From: Opitutia bacterium Tous-C4FEB
GTDB lineage: Bacteria; Verrucomicrobiota; Verrucomicrobiia; Opitutales; Opitutaceae
Direction: 5' to 3'
NCBI GenBank assembly: GCA_002304445.1
Contig: NEVA01000001.1
Coordinates: 1 to 64,000 of the forward strand
Length of the DNA stretch: 64,000 bases
Shown here: positions 53,743 to 62,919 of the stretch, piece after piece
Numbering within the stretch: the stretch's first letter is position 1
Layout: every line of letters begins with the position of its first letter
Position numbers and translations under genes: made by a program
Notes under the pieces: generated by a model
What the model saw: only the letters and a program-made list of their open reading frames with translations
Told to the model about the DNA's origin: nothing
The model's database searches: none

Positions 53743-55368
53743 ATGTTAAGACCTTCACCCGCTCATCTGCTGTTGATCGGCCTAGTTGTCTTTGCCGGGG
53801 CCGCGTGCTCTCGCCGGGAAACTCTTGTCCAATCGGGCGATCGCGAGAAAATTCTCCACGTCGGCAACGGCGCAGAAGTTCAATTCCTCGATCCCCAAAT
53901 TGCCGGCGGTTCCATCGATCACAACGTTCTGAGTTCTTTATTCGAGGGCCTCGTCACACTCGACGAAACGACCCTGCAACCGAGACCAGGAATTGCAGAC
54001 CGCTGGGAGTCTTCGACCGACGGACTCGTCTATATCTTTCACCTGCGACCGGATGCCAGATGGTCAAACGGCGACCCGCTTACTACCCAAGATTTTCTTT
54101 TTAGCTTCCAACGCGCCCTCACGCCCGCTCTCGCCTCGGAATACAAGGACGTTTTCTACCCCGTAAAAAATGCGGAGCTCTTCGCCAAAGGCCTGCTGAC
54201 CGACTTCGGTCTAGTTGGTTTCCGGGCTCCCGACCAAAGGACACTCGAAATCACCCTCGCACGCCCCACCGCGTATTTCCTGTCACTCCTGCGAACCAAT
54301 GTTTGGTTTCCCGTTCATCGATCTTCAGTCGAAAAATCCAGTTCGCCTTACGACCGAAGCGCCCGTTGGACGCGCGACTTCCCGCTCGTAAGCAACGGCC
54401 CTTTTCGGCTCCGGGAATGGCGCGAAGGACAACATCTCAGCGTCGAAAAAAATCCTCACTACTGGGACGCAGCCCGCGTCCAGCTCAATGAGATCAGATT
54501 CTACCCCAGTGAGTCATTGCAAAGCCAAGAACTCGCTTTTCGCGCCGGCCAGCTGCACACCGCTTGGGACCTGCCGCTGAGCAAGATTGATTCCTACAAG
54601 ACCGAGGCGCCCCATCTGCTTCGAATCGAGCCCGCGTTCGAAAGCTACTTCGTCAGGTTTAACGTGACCGAAGCTCCATTCCGCGATTCCCGCGTACGCC
54701 GGGCGTTTGCCCTCGCGATCGATCGAGAGGCCATCGTCAAGAACGTCCTTCGCGGCGGCCAAATCCCCGCCCATGCCCTCACTCCCCCTGGCCTCGCCGG
54801 ATACCATCCGCCCACGGGCCTCGTTTCCGATCCCGCCGAAGCACGTCGTCTTCTCGCCGAGGCCGGGTTCCCGGATGGAATGGGTTTCCCCAAGGTTGAA
54901 TTCCTCACGATCCCTCAAGAAACTAACCAGCGAATCGCGGAGATTCTACAAGAGCGCTGGCGGCGCGAACTCGGGGTCGAAGTCGTGATCGCCCAAAAGG
55001 AATTCAAAATGTTTCTCGCCGCCATCAACGATCAATCCCGCGACTACACGTTGGCGCGGGGGCGGTGGAACGCCGAGTTTCCCGATCCATTGACCTTTCT
55101 CGGTATCTTCGCTTCGGGCAATGGCATCAACGGAACCGGCTGGAGCGAACCGGCCTACGACGCCCTACTCGCCGCCGCCGCTTCCGAACTCAATCCCGCC
55201 CGACGCCACGCCGCGCTTCAACAAGCCGAGACTTACCTCATCGAACGGACTCCCATCGCACCGATTTACTGGGGAACGCGCACGACGCTGGTTCACTCTT
55301 CCGTCCGGGGCTGGAAAAATTCACCGCTCCTTTTTCGGAACTACAAAGACGTCTCCCTCGAGCCCTGA
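53743..55368 (+). CDS. Peptide-binding lipoprotein of the OppA/DppA family (ABC-type, SBP family 5)
   Basis: About 541 residues from ATG 53743, with a lipoprotein signal (LLLIGLVVFAGAACS, Cys at about residue 21). The SBP_bac_5 fold is clear: LHVGNGAEVQFLDPQ, SLFEGLVTLDE, WSNGDPLTTQDFLFSFQRAL, SNGPFRLREWREGQHLSVEKNPHYWD, VRRAFALAIDREAIV and APIYWGTRT. It delivers oligopeptides (possibly murein peptides) to an ABC permease, but none is encoded here. It is divergent from nadD and followed 29 bases later by a nucleoside hydrolase-like gene. Confidence 0.92.
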   Translation: MLRPSPAHLLLIGLVVFAGAACSRRETLVQSGDREKILHVGNGAEVQFLDPQIAGGSIDHNVLSSLFEGLVTLDETTLQPRPGIADRWESSTDGLVYIFHLRPDARWSNGDPLTTQDFLFSFQRALTPALASEYKDVFYPVKNAELFAKGLLTDFGLVGFRAPDQRTLEITLARPTAYFLSLLRTNVWFPVHRSSVEKSSSPYDRSARWTRDFPLVSNGPFRLREWREGQHLSVEKNPHYWDAARVQLNEIRFYPSESLQSQELAFRAGQLHTAWDLPLSKIDSYKTEAPHLLRIEPAFESYFVRFNVTEAPFRDSRVRRAFALAIDREAIVKNVLRGGQIPAHALTPPGLAGYHPPTGLVSDPAEARRLLAEAGFPDGMGFPKVEFLTIPQETNQRIAEILQERWRRELGVEVVIAQKEFKMFLAAINDQSRDYTLARGRWNAEFPDPLTFLGIFASGNGINGTGWSEPAYDALLAAAASELNPARRHAALQQAETYLIERTPIAPIYWGTRTTLVHSSVRGWKNSPLLFRNYKDVSLEP

Positions 55369-55397
55369 CCGCCGGCCACAACTCAACGACGCATTTT

Positions 55398-56393
55398 ATG
55401 CCCTCCCGCAAAATCATTATCGACCAAGACGCCCTAGGACCCGCGTCCACCAATCTCCAGGCGATCGCCATGCTCCTCAACGCTCCGGACGTCGAAGCCC
55501 TCGGCATCTGCGTTCCCACCGGCGACCACTGGCGCGATCTTCAGGTCCGTCACGCCCTCCGTCTCCTCGAAATCATGGAGCGCACCGAGATTCCCGTCTT
55601 GCCCGGTGCTCTCGCTCCACTTGTGCACACCCCACGCGACCACGCTCTCTGGGAGAAACAACATGGCCGTCTCATCTACAACGGCGCTTGGGACCTTACC
55701 CGTCCCGGACGCACGATCGATCCCCACGCCGCCCCCGACCTGCCCGAAGGCAATCCTACCACCGCACCCGCCGACGAACACGCAGCCAACTTTATCATCC
55801 GCCAAGCCCGAGCCCACCCCGGCGAAATCTCCCTTTGGTGCGCCGGCCCGCTGACCAATATCGCCCTCGCCGTGCGCCTTGAACCCCGTTTGCCCGAGCT
55901 CATCCGCGAACTCCACTTCATGGGCGGATCATTCCACCCCAAAACCGACTCGGCTGAGTTCAAACACACCCCGCGCCGCGAATTCAACCTTCGCTTCGAC
56001 CCGGAAGCTTCGCGGATTGTCCTCCGCTCAACGTGGAAAAAAATCACCTGCTCGCCCATCGATATCTCCCAGCACGTCCGATCTACCCCTGAGCAGTTCG
56101 CGACCATCGCTCGGGCCGGCACGCCGCTCGCATCCTACCTTGATCGCTTCGGCCAACGCGGGCGCCCGCTATGGGACGAGATCGCCGCGGCGTCTTGGAT
56201 CGATCCCTCCGTCGTGACTCATGCCGAGAACGCCTTCATCGACGTTAACCTCGATCGCGGTGCCAGCTACGGCGACACCTTGAGTTGGACCCCTGGCCTC
56301 CAACCAAATTTGGGCGAACAACTCGCCCGCATCGAATTTCAACTCGATGTCCCTCAATTTTCGAACCTCTTCACCTCCTTGCTCTCACGATAA
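55398..56393 (+). CDS. Nucleoside hydrolase-like protein with an altered metal motif
   Basis: About 331 residues from ATG 55398. It aligns with inosine-uridine nucleoside hydrolases by length, the LWCAGPLTNIALAVRLEP block and the FMGGSFHPKTDSAEF-FNLRFDPEASRIVL region. The hallmark N-terminal DTDPGxDDA, which binds Ca2+, is replaced by IIIDQDALGPASTN: the first two aspartates are present but the DD pair is lost. So activity on nucleosides is uncertain; it may use a different ligand. No signal peptide. It sits between the peptide-binding lipoprotein and an exported deaminase-like enzyme, on one strand with short gaps. Confidence 0.75.
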   Translation: MPSRKIIIDQDALGPASTNLQAIAMLLNAPDVEALGICVPTGDHWRDLQVRHALRLLEIMERTEIPVLPGALAPLVHTPRDHALWEKQHGRLIYNGAWDLTRPGRTIDPHAAPDLPEGNPTTAPADEHAANFIIRQARAHPGEISLWCAGPLTNIALAVRLEPRLPELIRELHFMGGSFHPKTDSAEFKHTPRREFNLRFDPEASRIVLRSTWKKITCSPIDISQHVRSTPEQFATIARAGTPLASYLDRFGQRGRPLWDEIAAASWIDPSVVTHAENAFIDVNLDRGASYGDTLSWTPGLQPNLGEQLARIEFQLDVPQFSNLFTSLLSR

Positions 56394-56407
56394 CTCTCCC
56401 CGCCGCC

Positions 56408-57805
56408 ATGCGTCCCTTCTCGATCCACATCACCTTTCTTATCCTCTTTCCACTGATCGCCATGACCGCCCTTGCCGCTCCCCAACCCGCCGACCTGATC
56501 ATCACCCGGGCCCACATCGTCACGATGAACGCCGCCCGCGAAGTCATTGAGGACGGAGCCATCATCATCCGCGACTCACGCATCGTTGCAATCGGTTCCT
56601 CCTCCATCGCCGCGAACTATTCCGCCGCGAAAACCATCGACGCCCGCGGGGACCTTGTCTTCCCCGGCCTCATCAACACCCATACCCACGCGTCGATGAC
56701 CGTCTTTCGCGGACTCGGCGACGACGTGCCCGACCGTCTTCGCCGCTTCATTTTCCCTCTCGAGAAAAATCTCATCGACCGCGAACTCGTTTACTGGGGC
56801 GCTCTCCACGGCTTCGTCGAAATGATCGAGGGCGGAGTCACCACGGCCGTCGACATGTATTACTTTGAGGACGAAGTTGCCCGCGCCGCGAAACTCGTCG
56901 GCATCCGCGGCGTCCTCGGCCAGAGTATTCTCAATTTCCCCACCCCCGACTCGCCCGTGCCCTACGGCGGTCTCGCCTACGCGAAAAAATTCGCCGCCGA
57001 TTGGGCCAATGACCCCCTGATCACGCCCGCACTCGCTCCGCACGCCCCCTACTCCCTCGACGCCGAACACCTCCGGCTCGTCGCCAAAGCCTCGGCTGAA
57101 CTCAATCTTCCGATCCTCATGCACGTAGCCGAGATGACCGACGAGATCTCGACCCTCCGCCGAGAGCACAACCAAACTCCCGTCGAATACCTCGACTCGC
57201 TCGGTCTACTCACCCCGCGCCTTGTCGCCGCCCATTGCATTTTCGTGACCGACTCCGATATCGCCCTCCTAAAAGCCCGCGACGTCGGCATCGCCCACAA
57301 CATGGTGGCCAACATCAAATCCGCCAAAGGCGTCGCCCCTGGCCTCAAAATGCACGACGACGGCCTCCGCATCGGCCTAGGCACCGACGGCCCGATGAGC
57401 GGCAACACCCTCGATCTCATCGGCCAGCTCGGTTACGTCGCCAAACTCCACAAGCTCGACCGCAAAGACCGCAACGTCATGCCCGCCCTGAAAGTGGTTG
57501 AGATGGCCACCTTGGGCGGCGCCCGAGCCCTCCATCGCGAGAAAGATTTAGGCTCCCTTGAGCCCGGCAAACTCGCCGATCTCATCATCCTCGATCACAA
57601 CTCCACCGCCCTTGTCCCACTCTACGACGTCTACTCGACCCTTGTATATGCCGCCAGCCCTCGCGACGTGCGCACCACGGTTATCCATGGCCGGGTGGTG
57701 ATGGAAGACCGTAAGATTCTCACGCTCAACCCTCAGGAAGTGCGCGAGAAAATGCGTTCCATCGCGCGCCGCATCAACACGGCGATCGCTGCCGGAATAC
57801 GCTAG
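56408..57805 (+). CDS. Exported amidohydrolase of the MtaD/TrzA (nucleoside deaminase) group
   Basis: About 465 residues from ATG 56408 with a Sec signal (MRPFSIHITFLILFPLIAMTALAAP), unusual for this mostly cytoplasmic group. The enzyme part has LVFPGLINTHTHASMTVFRGLGDD (metal His pair), ILMHVAEM with His, VAAHCIFVTD with His, and LGTDGPMSGNTLDL with the catalytic Asp. Family members deaminate S-adenosylhomocysteine, methylthioadenosine, adenosine or guanine-type rings. With the nucleoside hydrolase-like gene 14 bases upstream it suggests purine nucleoside salvage, partly outside the cytoplasm. Confidence 0.85.
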   Translation: MRPFSIHITFLILFPLIAMTALAAPQPADLIITRAHIVTMNAAREVIEDGAIIIRDSRIVAIGSSSIAANYSAAKTIDARGDLVFPGLINTHTHASMTVFRGLGDDVPDRLRRFIFPLEKNLIDRELVYWGALHGFVEMIEGGVTTAVDMYYFEDEVARAAKLVGIRGVLGQSILNFPTPDSPVPYGGLAYAKKFAADWANDPLITPALAPHAPYSLDAEHLRLVAKASAELNLPILMHVAEMTDEISTLRREHNQTPVEYLDSLGLLTPRLVAAHCIFVTDSDIALLKARDVGIAHNMVANIKSAKGVAPGLKMHDDGLRIGLGTDGPMSGNTLDLIGQLGYVAKLHKLDRKDRNVMPALKVVEMATLGGARALHREKDLGSLEPGKLADLIILDHNSTALVPLYDVYSTLVYAASPRDVRTTVIHGRVVMEDRKILTLNPQEVREKMRSIARRINTAIAAGIR

Positions 57806-57853
57806 ACCAACATCAAGCTCCAAAACCTGCGCCCCCAACCTCAAGCGACCAAA

Positions 57854-59218
57854 TCAAGAAAACAGATCCGTTGGCGTCCGGCTGAGGAATTCCTCCATGT
57901 AGGCCGTAGTCGCCTTGCCTTCGATAAACACCGGATCGGCCATGATCGCCTTGTGCAACGGAATCGTCGTTTTCACGCCGCGAATCAGATATTCGCTCAG
58001 GGCCCGATACATCCGCTCCAGCGCCGTTTTCCGGTTTTCTCCATAAGTGATCAACTTACCGATCATCGAATCGTAGTGCGGGGGGATCGCGTAGCCCGAG
58101 TAAGCATGTGAATCGACCCGCACACCATGCCCGCCCGGGGCATAATAGAGCCCAATCGTGCCCGGTGAAGGGATGAAATTGCGCGCCGGATCTTCGGCGT
58201 TGATGCGACACTCGATCGCGTGCTTCGTAAACTTGATGTCACTCTGGTCGAAACCGAGTTTCTCCCCGTTGGAAATTCGTATCTGCTGCTTGATCAAGTC
58301 GATGCCGGTGACCTCCTCCGTGACCGGATGCTCGACCTGAATACGCGTATTCATCTCGATGAAATAAAAGTTCCCCTTCGCATCCACCAAGAATTCGATC
58401 GTTCCCGCATTCTCATACTTGGCCGCCTCGGCCGCTCGGATCGCCGCTTTTCCCATCTTTTTCCGCAAATCCGGGGTCAAGAACGGCGACGGGGACTCCT
58501 CAATCAACTTTTGATGCCGACGCTGAACCGAGCAATCGCGCTCGCCCAAATGCACCGTCTTCCCGTGCGAATCCGCCAAAATCTGAAACTCGATGTGCCG
58601 AGGTTTCTCGATGTATTTCTCGACGTAAACCTGGCCGTTGCCGAACGCTTTTTCCGCCTCGTTCCGTGCGACATGGTATTCCTTCGCAAAAGAAACGTCA
58701 TTATGCGCGATTCGCATTCCGCGACCACCGCCGCCCGCCACAGCCTTGATGATCACCGGATAACCCATCTTGCGCGCAATCTTCACCGCTTCACTTTCAG
58801 ATTCCACCGGTCCATCCGATCCAGGCACAATCGGGACGCCTGCTTTTCGCACCGTGTCCTTCGCCACCGATTTATCACCCATCATTTTAATGGACTGTGA
58901 TTTAGGGCCAATAAACTTGATATTGCAGGACTCGCACTGCTCGGCGAACTTGGCGTTCTCCGAAAGAAACCCGTAGCCGGGGTGAATCGCGTCCACATCC
59001 GCGATCTCAGCCGCGCTGATGATTCGATCGGCCCGCAGGTAGCTATCGGCGCTCTTCGGACCACCGATACAGATAGCCTCGTCCGCCAATTGCACGTGCA
59101 ACGATTGCACGTCGGCCTCCGAATAAACCGCGAGGGTCTTTATCCCTAACTCTCTGCAGGCCCGAACAATGCGAAGGGCAATCTCGCCTCGGTTGGCGAT
59201 TAGAATTTTCTGAATCAT
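57854..59218 (-). CDS. accC: Acetyl-CoA carboxylase biotin carboxylase (AccC)
   Basis: About 454 residues from ATG 59218 ([21 protein letters not shown]), standard length. The ATP-grasp enzyme carboxylates the biotin on AccB, first step of fatty acid synthesis. Visible: [16 protein letters not shown], the glycine loop [68 protein letters not shown] with catalytic Glu/Arg, and the C-terminal GKLITYG region. AccB lies 123 bases upstream on the same strand. Confidence 0.96.
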   Translation of the reverse strand: MIQKILIANRGEIALRIVRACRELGIKTLAVYSEADVQSLHVQLADEAICIGGPKSADSYLRADRIISAAEIADVDAIHPGYGFLSENAKFAEQCESCNIKFIGPKSQSIKMMGDKSVAKDTVRKAGVPIVPGSDGPVESESEAVKIARKMGYPVIIKAVAGGGGRGMRIAHNDVSFAKEYHVARNEAEKAFGNGQVYVEKYIEKPRHIEFQILADSHGKTVHLGERDCSVQRRHQKLIEESPSPFLTPDLRKKMGKAAIRAAEAAKYENAGTIEFLVDAKGNFYFIEMNTRIQVEHPVTEEVTGIDLIKQQIRISNGEKLGFDQSDIKFTKHAIECRINAEDPARNFIPSPGTIGLYYAPGGHGVRVDSHAYSGYAIPPHYDSMIGKLITYGENRKTALERMYRALSEYLIRGVKTTIPLHKAIMADPVFIEGKATTAYMEEFLSRTPTDLFS

Positions 59219-59341
59219 CGGTAAGAAATAGGAAGGCAACGTCGCCCTGACGCACGCCCGGGAATCGCCCCGGGGACTTGTGCGTTTCGGAAGCTGCTCT
59301 TCGCAGCTCCTCGGGCGATCACTTTATGAATCTCGCAAAAC

Positions 59342-59833
59342 TCAAGATTGCTTAATCTTGAACATCTTCTGGCCATATTCGACCGGTTGGCCGTTCTCCA
59401 CCAAGACCTCGATGATCGTCCCTTTGGCTTCGGCTTGAATCTCGTTCATGATCTTCATCGCCTCAATAATGCACACCGGAGAGGTTTCCGTCACCTTAGT
59501 GCCAACATCGGCGAACGATTTGCTTTCGGGCGATGGCGACCGGTAAAAAGTCCCGACCATCGGCGACTTAATGTAAGCGATACCCGCATCATCCAACACT
59601 GGACTTGCTGGGACCAGATTTTGTTGCGGAGCCGGCGCACTCATCGGCGGGAGGGAGTTATCTGAACCACCCAAAAGGAAAGGCGGATTTGAATCCCTGT
59701 TACGCGTCACAACCGGAACCCCATTTTGTCCCCGGCGAATCTTGAGCTTGAAGCCCTCTTCCTCGACGGCGAACTCCGTCAATTCCGACCGCTTCATGAG
59801 GTCGATGATTTGTTTGATTTGCTTAAGGTCCAA
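59342..59833 (-). CDS. accB: Acetyl-CoA carboxylase biotin carrier protein (AccB), TTG start
   Basis: A 163-residue protein that carries biotin between AccC and the carboxyltransferase. The N-terminal domain begins DLKQIKQIIDLMKRSELTEFAVEEE, and the biotinyl site is CIIEAMKIMNE with Lys127. The family alignment requires the start at 59833, where the codon is TTG; the next ATG (59797) would remove conserved residues. No clear Shine-Dalgarno sequence precedes it, so translation may be modest by design. A long AT-rich leader with an 11-bp inverted repeat lies upstream. Confidence 0.95.
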   Translation of the reverse strand: MDLKQIKQIIDLMKRSELTEFAVEEEGFKLKIRRGQNGVPVVTRNRDSNPPFLLGGSDNSLPPMSAPAPQQNLVPASPVLDDAGIAYIKSPMVGTFYRSPSPESKSFADVGTKVTETSPVCIIEAMKIMNEIQAEAKGTIIEVLVENGQPVEYGQKMFKIKQS

Positions 59834-60197
59834 AGGAATTTTTGGTTAAGGATTGCTGGTCTTTAATGCTTAGTAGCCAATTCAGAATAGGCGTTCAAAA
59901 GAATTGGAACTCCGATAGCAAACCCTGATTATGCTATCTTTTTGCGATAATTAGAAAAACACAGTTTTTAAGGGTATAAACGCTGTTTTTAGTCAAATTT
60001 AGGCCCAAATTATCGCAATTTTATTGTCTGAGGCTGAATCATGACCTCCCGAGACAGCGCAAAACACGGGGCAAAACAGGTCGATTCACCCTTGTTTCCG
60101 GTTCGGGAATTTCGCGCTGACCGAGCCGGTCTAATTCCAAACTCAAGTGAGCGAAGAGCACGGCCCAAAACCTCAATTTTCAATTCTCCAGAACCGC
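59834..60197. promoter_or_regulatory. AT-rich accB leader with an 11-bp inverted repeat
   Basis: TTGCGATAATT (59942-59952) and AATTATCGCAA (60008-60018) are perfect inverse copies 55 bases apart. Inside are smaller pairing stretches (AAAACACAG and CTGTTTTT). The area 59880-60020 is strikingly AT-rich for this genome. It probably holds the accBC promoter and a regulator site; a TTGACT lies in it on the minus strand without a clear -10. Confidence 0.5.
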
Positions 60198-60995
60198 TCA
60201 CTGCGCTTCGATCACGAGCGTAACAAGCTCGGTCACCCAGTCCACGTCAGCCTCGCTCGACCTCCGAGTGTGACGACAGTAAATCAGCCACATTCCCGAC
60301 GCATCGAGCCGAACCGTCGCTTCCCCGTCTGCCCCGGAAAACACGACGCTTTCCCGACCTTCCCCTGCGCGCACGAATCCCACCGCCAACCCCTCTGCCG
60401 GCAGGCCGGCCCGTCGCACCTTGACCAGAAAAGCGTCACCCACCCGATACTCTTTCACCGGTCCTACCACCACCAAATCCAAGCCATCGGTTAGCGGTTG
60501 GGACCAACCTTTGTCGCTGCCATCGGGCTCACCTACGTACACCGCCGTTTTCGCCCGCGCCGAAACCCGCTCCCGCCAGACCTGCCGCGGTGGCCCGTCC
60601 ATCAAGATCATCCGATCCGCTTCGCTCACATGACTGCGGCGCAGGTGGGCGACTGCCTGCTCGGGTTCGCGCTCAACGATCGCTGGCACCATCTCAGCCC
60701 ACACTACCGCCAAACCCGGCCGGCTCAGTGTTGCGGAAAAACCCACTCTTTGTCCGCCCCCGGTCACCGGCCCTAAACTTACCAATTCGCCCGCCAACGT
60801 ACCCCGCTTAGTCAAAACCGCCCCAATTGGTCCCATTCCCTCCGAGCCATAAAAGCTCTCCGATCTCATCAACTCAAACCGCAATGTCGCCCCCGGGGTC
60901 GCGGCAAATCGTTCCGGGGCCAGCCACGTTTCCCGCGAATATCCCGCCGAAATCAGCAAAAATACCCCTAAAAGACCCTTCAAACGCGCCTTCAT
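60198..60995 (-). CDS. Exported DUF4198-like protein
   Basis: A 265-residue protein with a signal peptide (MKARLKGLLGVFLLISAGYSRET). The beginning of the mature part, ETWLAPERFAATPGATLRFELMRSESF, is the DUF4198 pattern seen near nickel/cobalt transport genes; it also has a late beta-sandwich (VKEYRVGDAFLVKVRRAGLPAEGLAV) and ends with strand pairs. Some members bind metal in the periplasm. No metal transport gene adjoins it. It lies nine bases after prmA on the same strand, so they may be transcribed together. Confidence 0.72.
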   Translation of the reverse strand: MKARLKGLLGVFLLISAGYSRETWLAPERFAATPGATLRFELMRSESFYGSEGMGPIGAVLTKRGTLAGELVSLGPVTGGGQRVGFSATLSRPGLAVVWAEMVPAIVEREPEQAVAHLRRSHVSEADRMILMDGPPRQVWRERVSARAKTAVYVGEPDGSDKGWSQPLTDGLDLVVVGPVKEYRVGDAFLVKVRRAGLPAEGLAVGFVRAGEGRESVVFSGADGEATVRLDASGMWLIYCRHTRRSSEADVDWVTELVTLVIEAQ

Positions 60996-61004
60996 GGTCC
61001 AAAA

Positions 61005-61883
61005 TCATCGTATGCTTGGTCGCGTGAGCACCACGTCGCTCCAGTCACCCATCAACCGTGAATCAACTCCCCACCCCGGCGCGGCCGCTTCGAACTTCGC
61101 CCGCACGACGTCGCGCTCCTGCGCCAAGATCCCGCTTAACACCAACACCCCGCCCGGCGCGACCGCAGCCAACAACTCGCCGGCGAAACGCTGCAACACA
61201 TCGGCCTGAATATTAGCCAAGACGACCTCAGCCTGTTTTCCCGCAAAGCCAGTCAAAAGATCTCCGATCAGCCAAGTCGCCCGGCCGGCCAATCCATTCA
61301 AAACCGCGTTCTCCTCACTAATCCGCACCGCTTCCGCGTCATTGTCGAAGCCCATCACGTCCCGAAACCCCAACAATAGGGCCGACAGCGCCAAAATTCC
61401 CGAGCCGCATCCCGCGTCGATTACCCGCCCGCTCACGCCCACCTCGCCCGCCCACACCACCAATCGCTCGACGCAAAGCCGGGTCGTTTCATGGTTCCCG
61501 GTGCCAAACGCCAGCCCCGGATCCAGCCACAGCACCGCGTCCCCCGCCGGCAACACAAACATCTCGCGTTCCCACACGGGCACCCAATGCAGCCGCCCAA
61601 ACTGCCACGCATGAAAGTGCGCCTTATAACTCTCCTTCCAGTCTTGATCACCCATCGGCCGCACCACGGGTTCGATCAACGGCCCCAACCCCAACATCGG
61701 GCTCAGTTCCCGCCACCGCGCCACCGCCTCCGCCTCGGTCGCAAAAATGCCCACAATCCAAGCCCGCTTTGCAATCGCGTCTTCCAGCAGGCTCCAGCCG
61801 TCGATACCCAACTCCAACAACGTCGTATCAACTGCATCTGCTGCCATTGCCGGCACCTCGGCCTTGATCTCAAAAAGCTCCAT
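61005..61883 (-). CDS. prmA: Ribosomal protein L11 methyltransferase (PrmA)
   Basis: About 292 residues from ATG 61883. PrmA trimethylates several amines of ribosomal protein L11. A recognition domain (first 90 residues, VPAMAADAVDTTLLELGIDGWSLLED) is followed by the SAM domain: LDPGLAFGTGNHETTRLC, VIDAGCGSGILALSAL, GFDNDAEAVRISEENAVLNG, and VVLANIQADVL, the catalytic NxxxxxL-type motif. The longer frame to 61994 adds a stretch of Arg/Gly without family match. Confidence 0.93.
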   Translation of the reverse strand: MELFEIKAEVPAMAADAVDTTLLELGIDGWSLLEDAIAKRAWIVGIFATEAEAVARWRELSPMLGLGPLIEPVVRPMGDQDWKESYKAHFHAWQFGRLHWVPVWEREMFVLPAGDAVLWLDPGLAFGTGNHETTRLCVERLVVWAGEVGVSGRVIDAGCGSGILALSALLLGFRDVMGFDNDAEAVRISEENAVLNGLAGRATWLIGDLLTGFAGKQAEVVLANIQADVLQRFAGELLAAVAPGGVLVLSGILAQERDVVRAKFEAAAPGWGVDSRLMGDWSDVVLTRPSIR

Positions 61884-62044
61884 AGCCGCCGAACGTCCCC
61901 GCCGCCTTCTCCCGCCGCAAGGAGAATTCCGACCAACGTCTCGCGCATTCGCCCAACGCCCTGCCGCGCTGGAACCGCGCCGGTGCGATTCCAATCGTTG
62001 AAAACCAACTTGAATCCACGCGAAAGCGAATTCTCTTCGATACC

Positions 62045-62914
62045 ATGCGCTCCCACTGTTTGCCCTTAGTTCTGGGTTTGGTTCTCGCCCTGCTCACGCC
62101 CATCGCTTTCGCCCAAGAGGTTCCATTGACCACCCTCGCGCGCAATACCGGCCCTACCGGTCGTCCACTTTGGGAGGTCGGCCTCGCCGGCATTAGCGGT
62201 TACGTCGCCGATTACCCCGGCGCCGCCCAATCCCGCTTTCGCGGCTTTCCCGTTCCCTACTTCATCTATCGGGGAAAGGTTCTGCGCGCCGGTGACGGCG
62301 GGATTGTGCGCGGGCGTTTTCAGCTCAGTGAAACGCTTGAATTTGACCTGAGCTTCGACGGTTCGCTCAACGCCGACTCTGACAAAAATACCCTACGTCG
62401 CGGTATGCCAGACCTCGACTTTCTCGGCGAGATCGGCCCCCAGCTCACTTGGCGCGCTTGGGAAGAGAAGGATCGCTCGGTCACCGTGAACCTCCCGGTC
62501 CGCGCCTCCCTGAGCTTCGGCGACGGCGGGATCCGCTCCCGTGGTTTTGTGCTCAATCCCCGCCTTACCTACCGCGACCGCGACTTCATCGGTGGCAATA
62601 CCCTCTCGCTCGGTGTCGGCCCCATGTTTTCCTCGGAAAAACTCATGGATTATTTCTACGAAGTCCGCCCGGAATTCGCTCGGCGTGATCGTCCGGTGTT
62701 CGACGCCGAGTCAGGTTATTTGGGATCCGAGGTATCGATCGGTCTTTCCCGCCCGCTCACCCCACAAGTCCGCCTCTTCGTCGGCTCACAGACCGGGCTC
62801 TATCACGGCGCGACCAACCGCCGCAGCACGTTGCTCGCCCGCAAGGCCAACTGGAACTTCGCCTTCGGCTTGTCTTGGGCGATCTGGGAAAGCTCCCGTC
62901 GTTCCGTCGACTGA
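62045..62914 (+). CDS. MipA/OmpV-family outer-membrane protein
   Basis: A 289-residue protein with a signal peptide (MRSHCLPLVLGLVLALLTPIAFA) and repeated amphipathic strands of a beta-barrel. Family pattern: WEVGLAGISGYVADYPGAAQSRFRGFPVPYFIYRGKVLRAG, MPDLDFLGEIGPQL, GPMFSSEKLMDYFYEV and SEVSIGLSRPLTPQVRLFVGS. MipA scaffolds murein enzymes; OmpV-type proteins respond to osmolarity or antibiotics. Divergent from prmA by 161 bases, convergent with the last oxidoreductase. The C-terminus ends SRRSVD, not the classical aromatic residue, so barrel assembly may be atypical. Confidence 0.88.
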   Translation: MRSHCLPLVLGLVLALLTPIAFAQEVPLTTLARNTGPTGRPLWEVGLAGISGYVADYPGAAQSRFRGFPVPYFIYRGKVLRAGDGGIVRGRFQLSETLEFDLSFDGSLNADSDKNTLRRGMPDLDFLGEIGPQLTWRAWEEKDRSVTVNLPVRASLSFGDGGIRSRGFVLNPRLTYRDRDFIGGNTLSLGVGPMFSSEKLMDYFYEVRPEFARRDRPVFDAESGYLGSEVSIGLSRPLTPQVRLFVGSQTGLYHGATNRRSTLLARKANWNFAFGLSWAIWESSRRSVD

Positions 62915-62919
62915 TCTCG

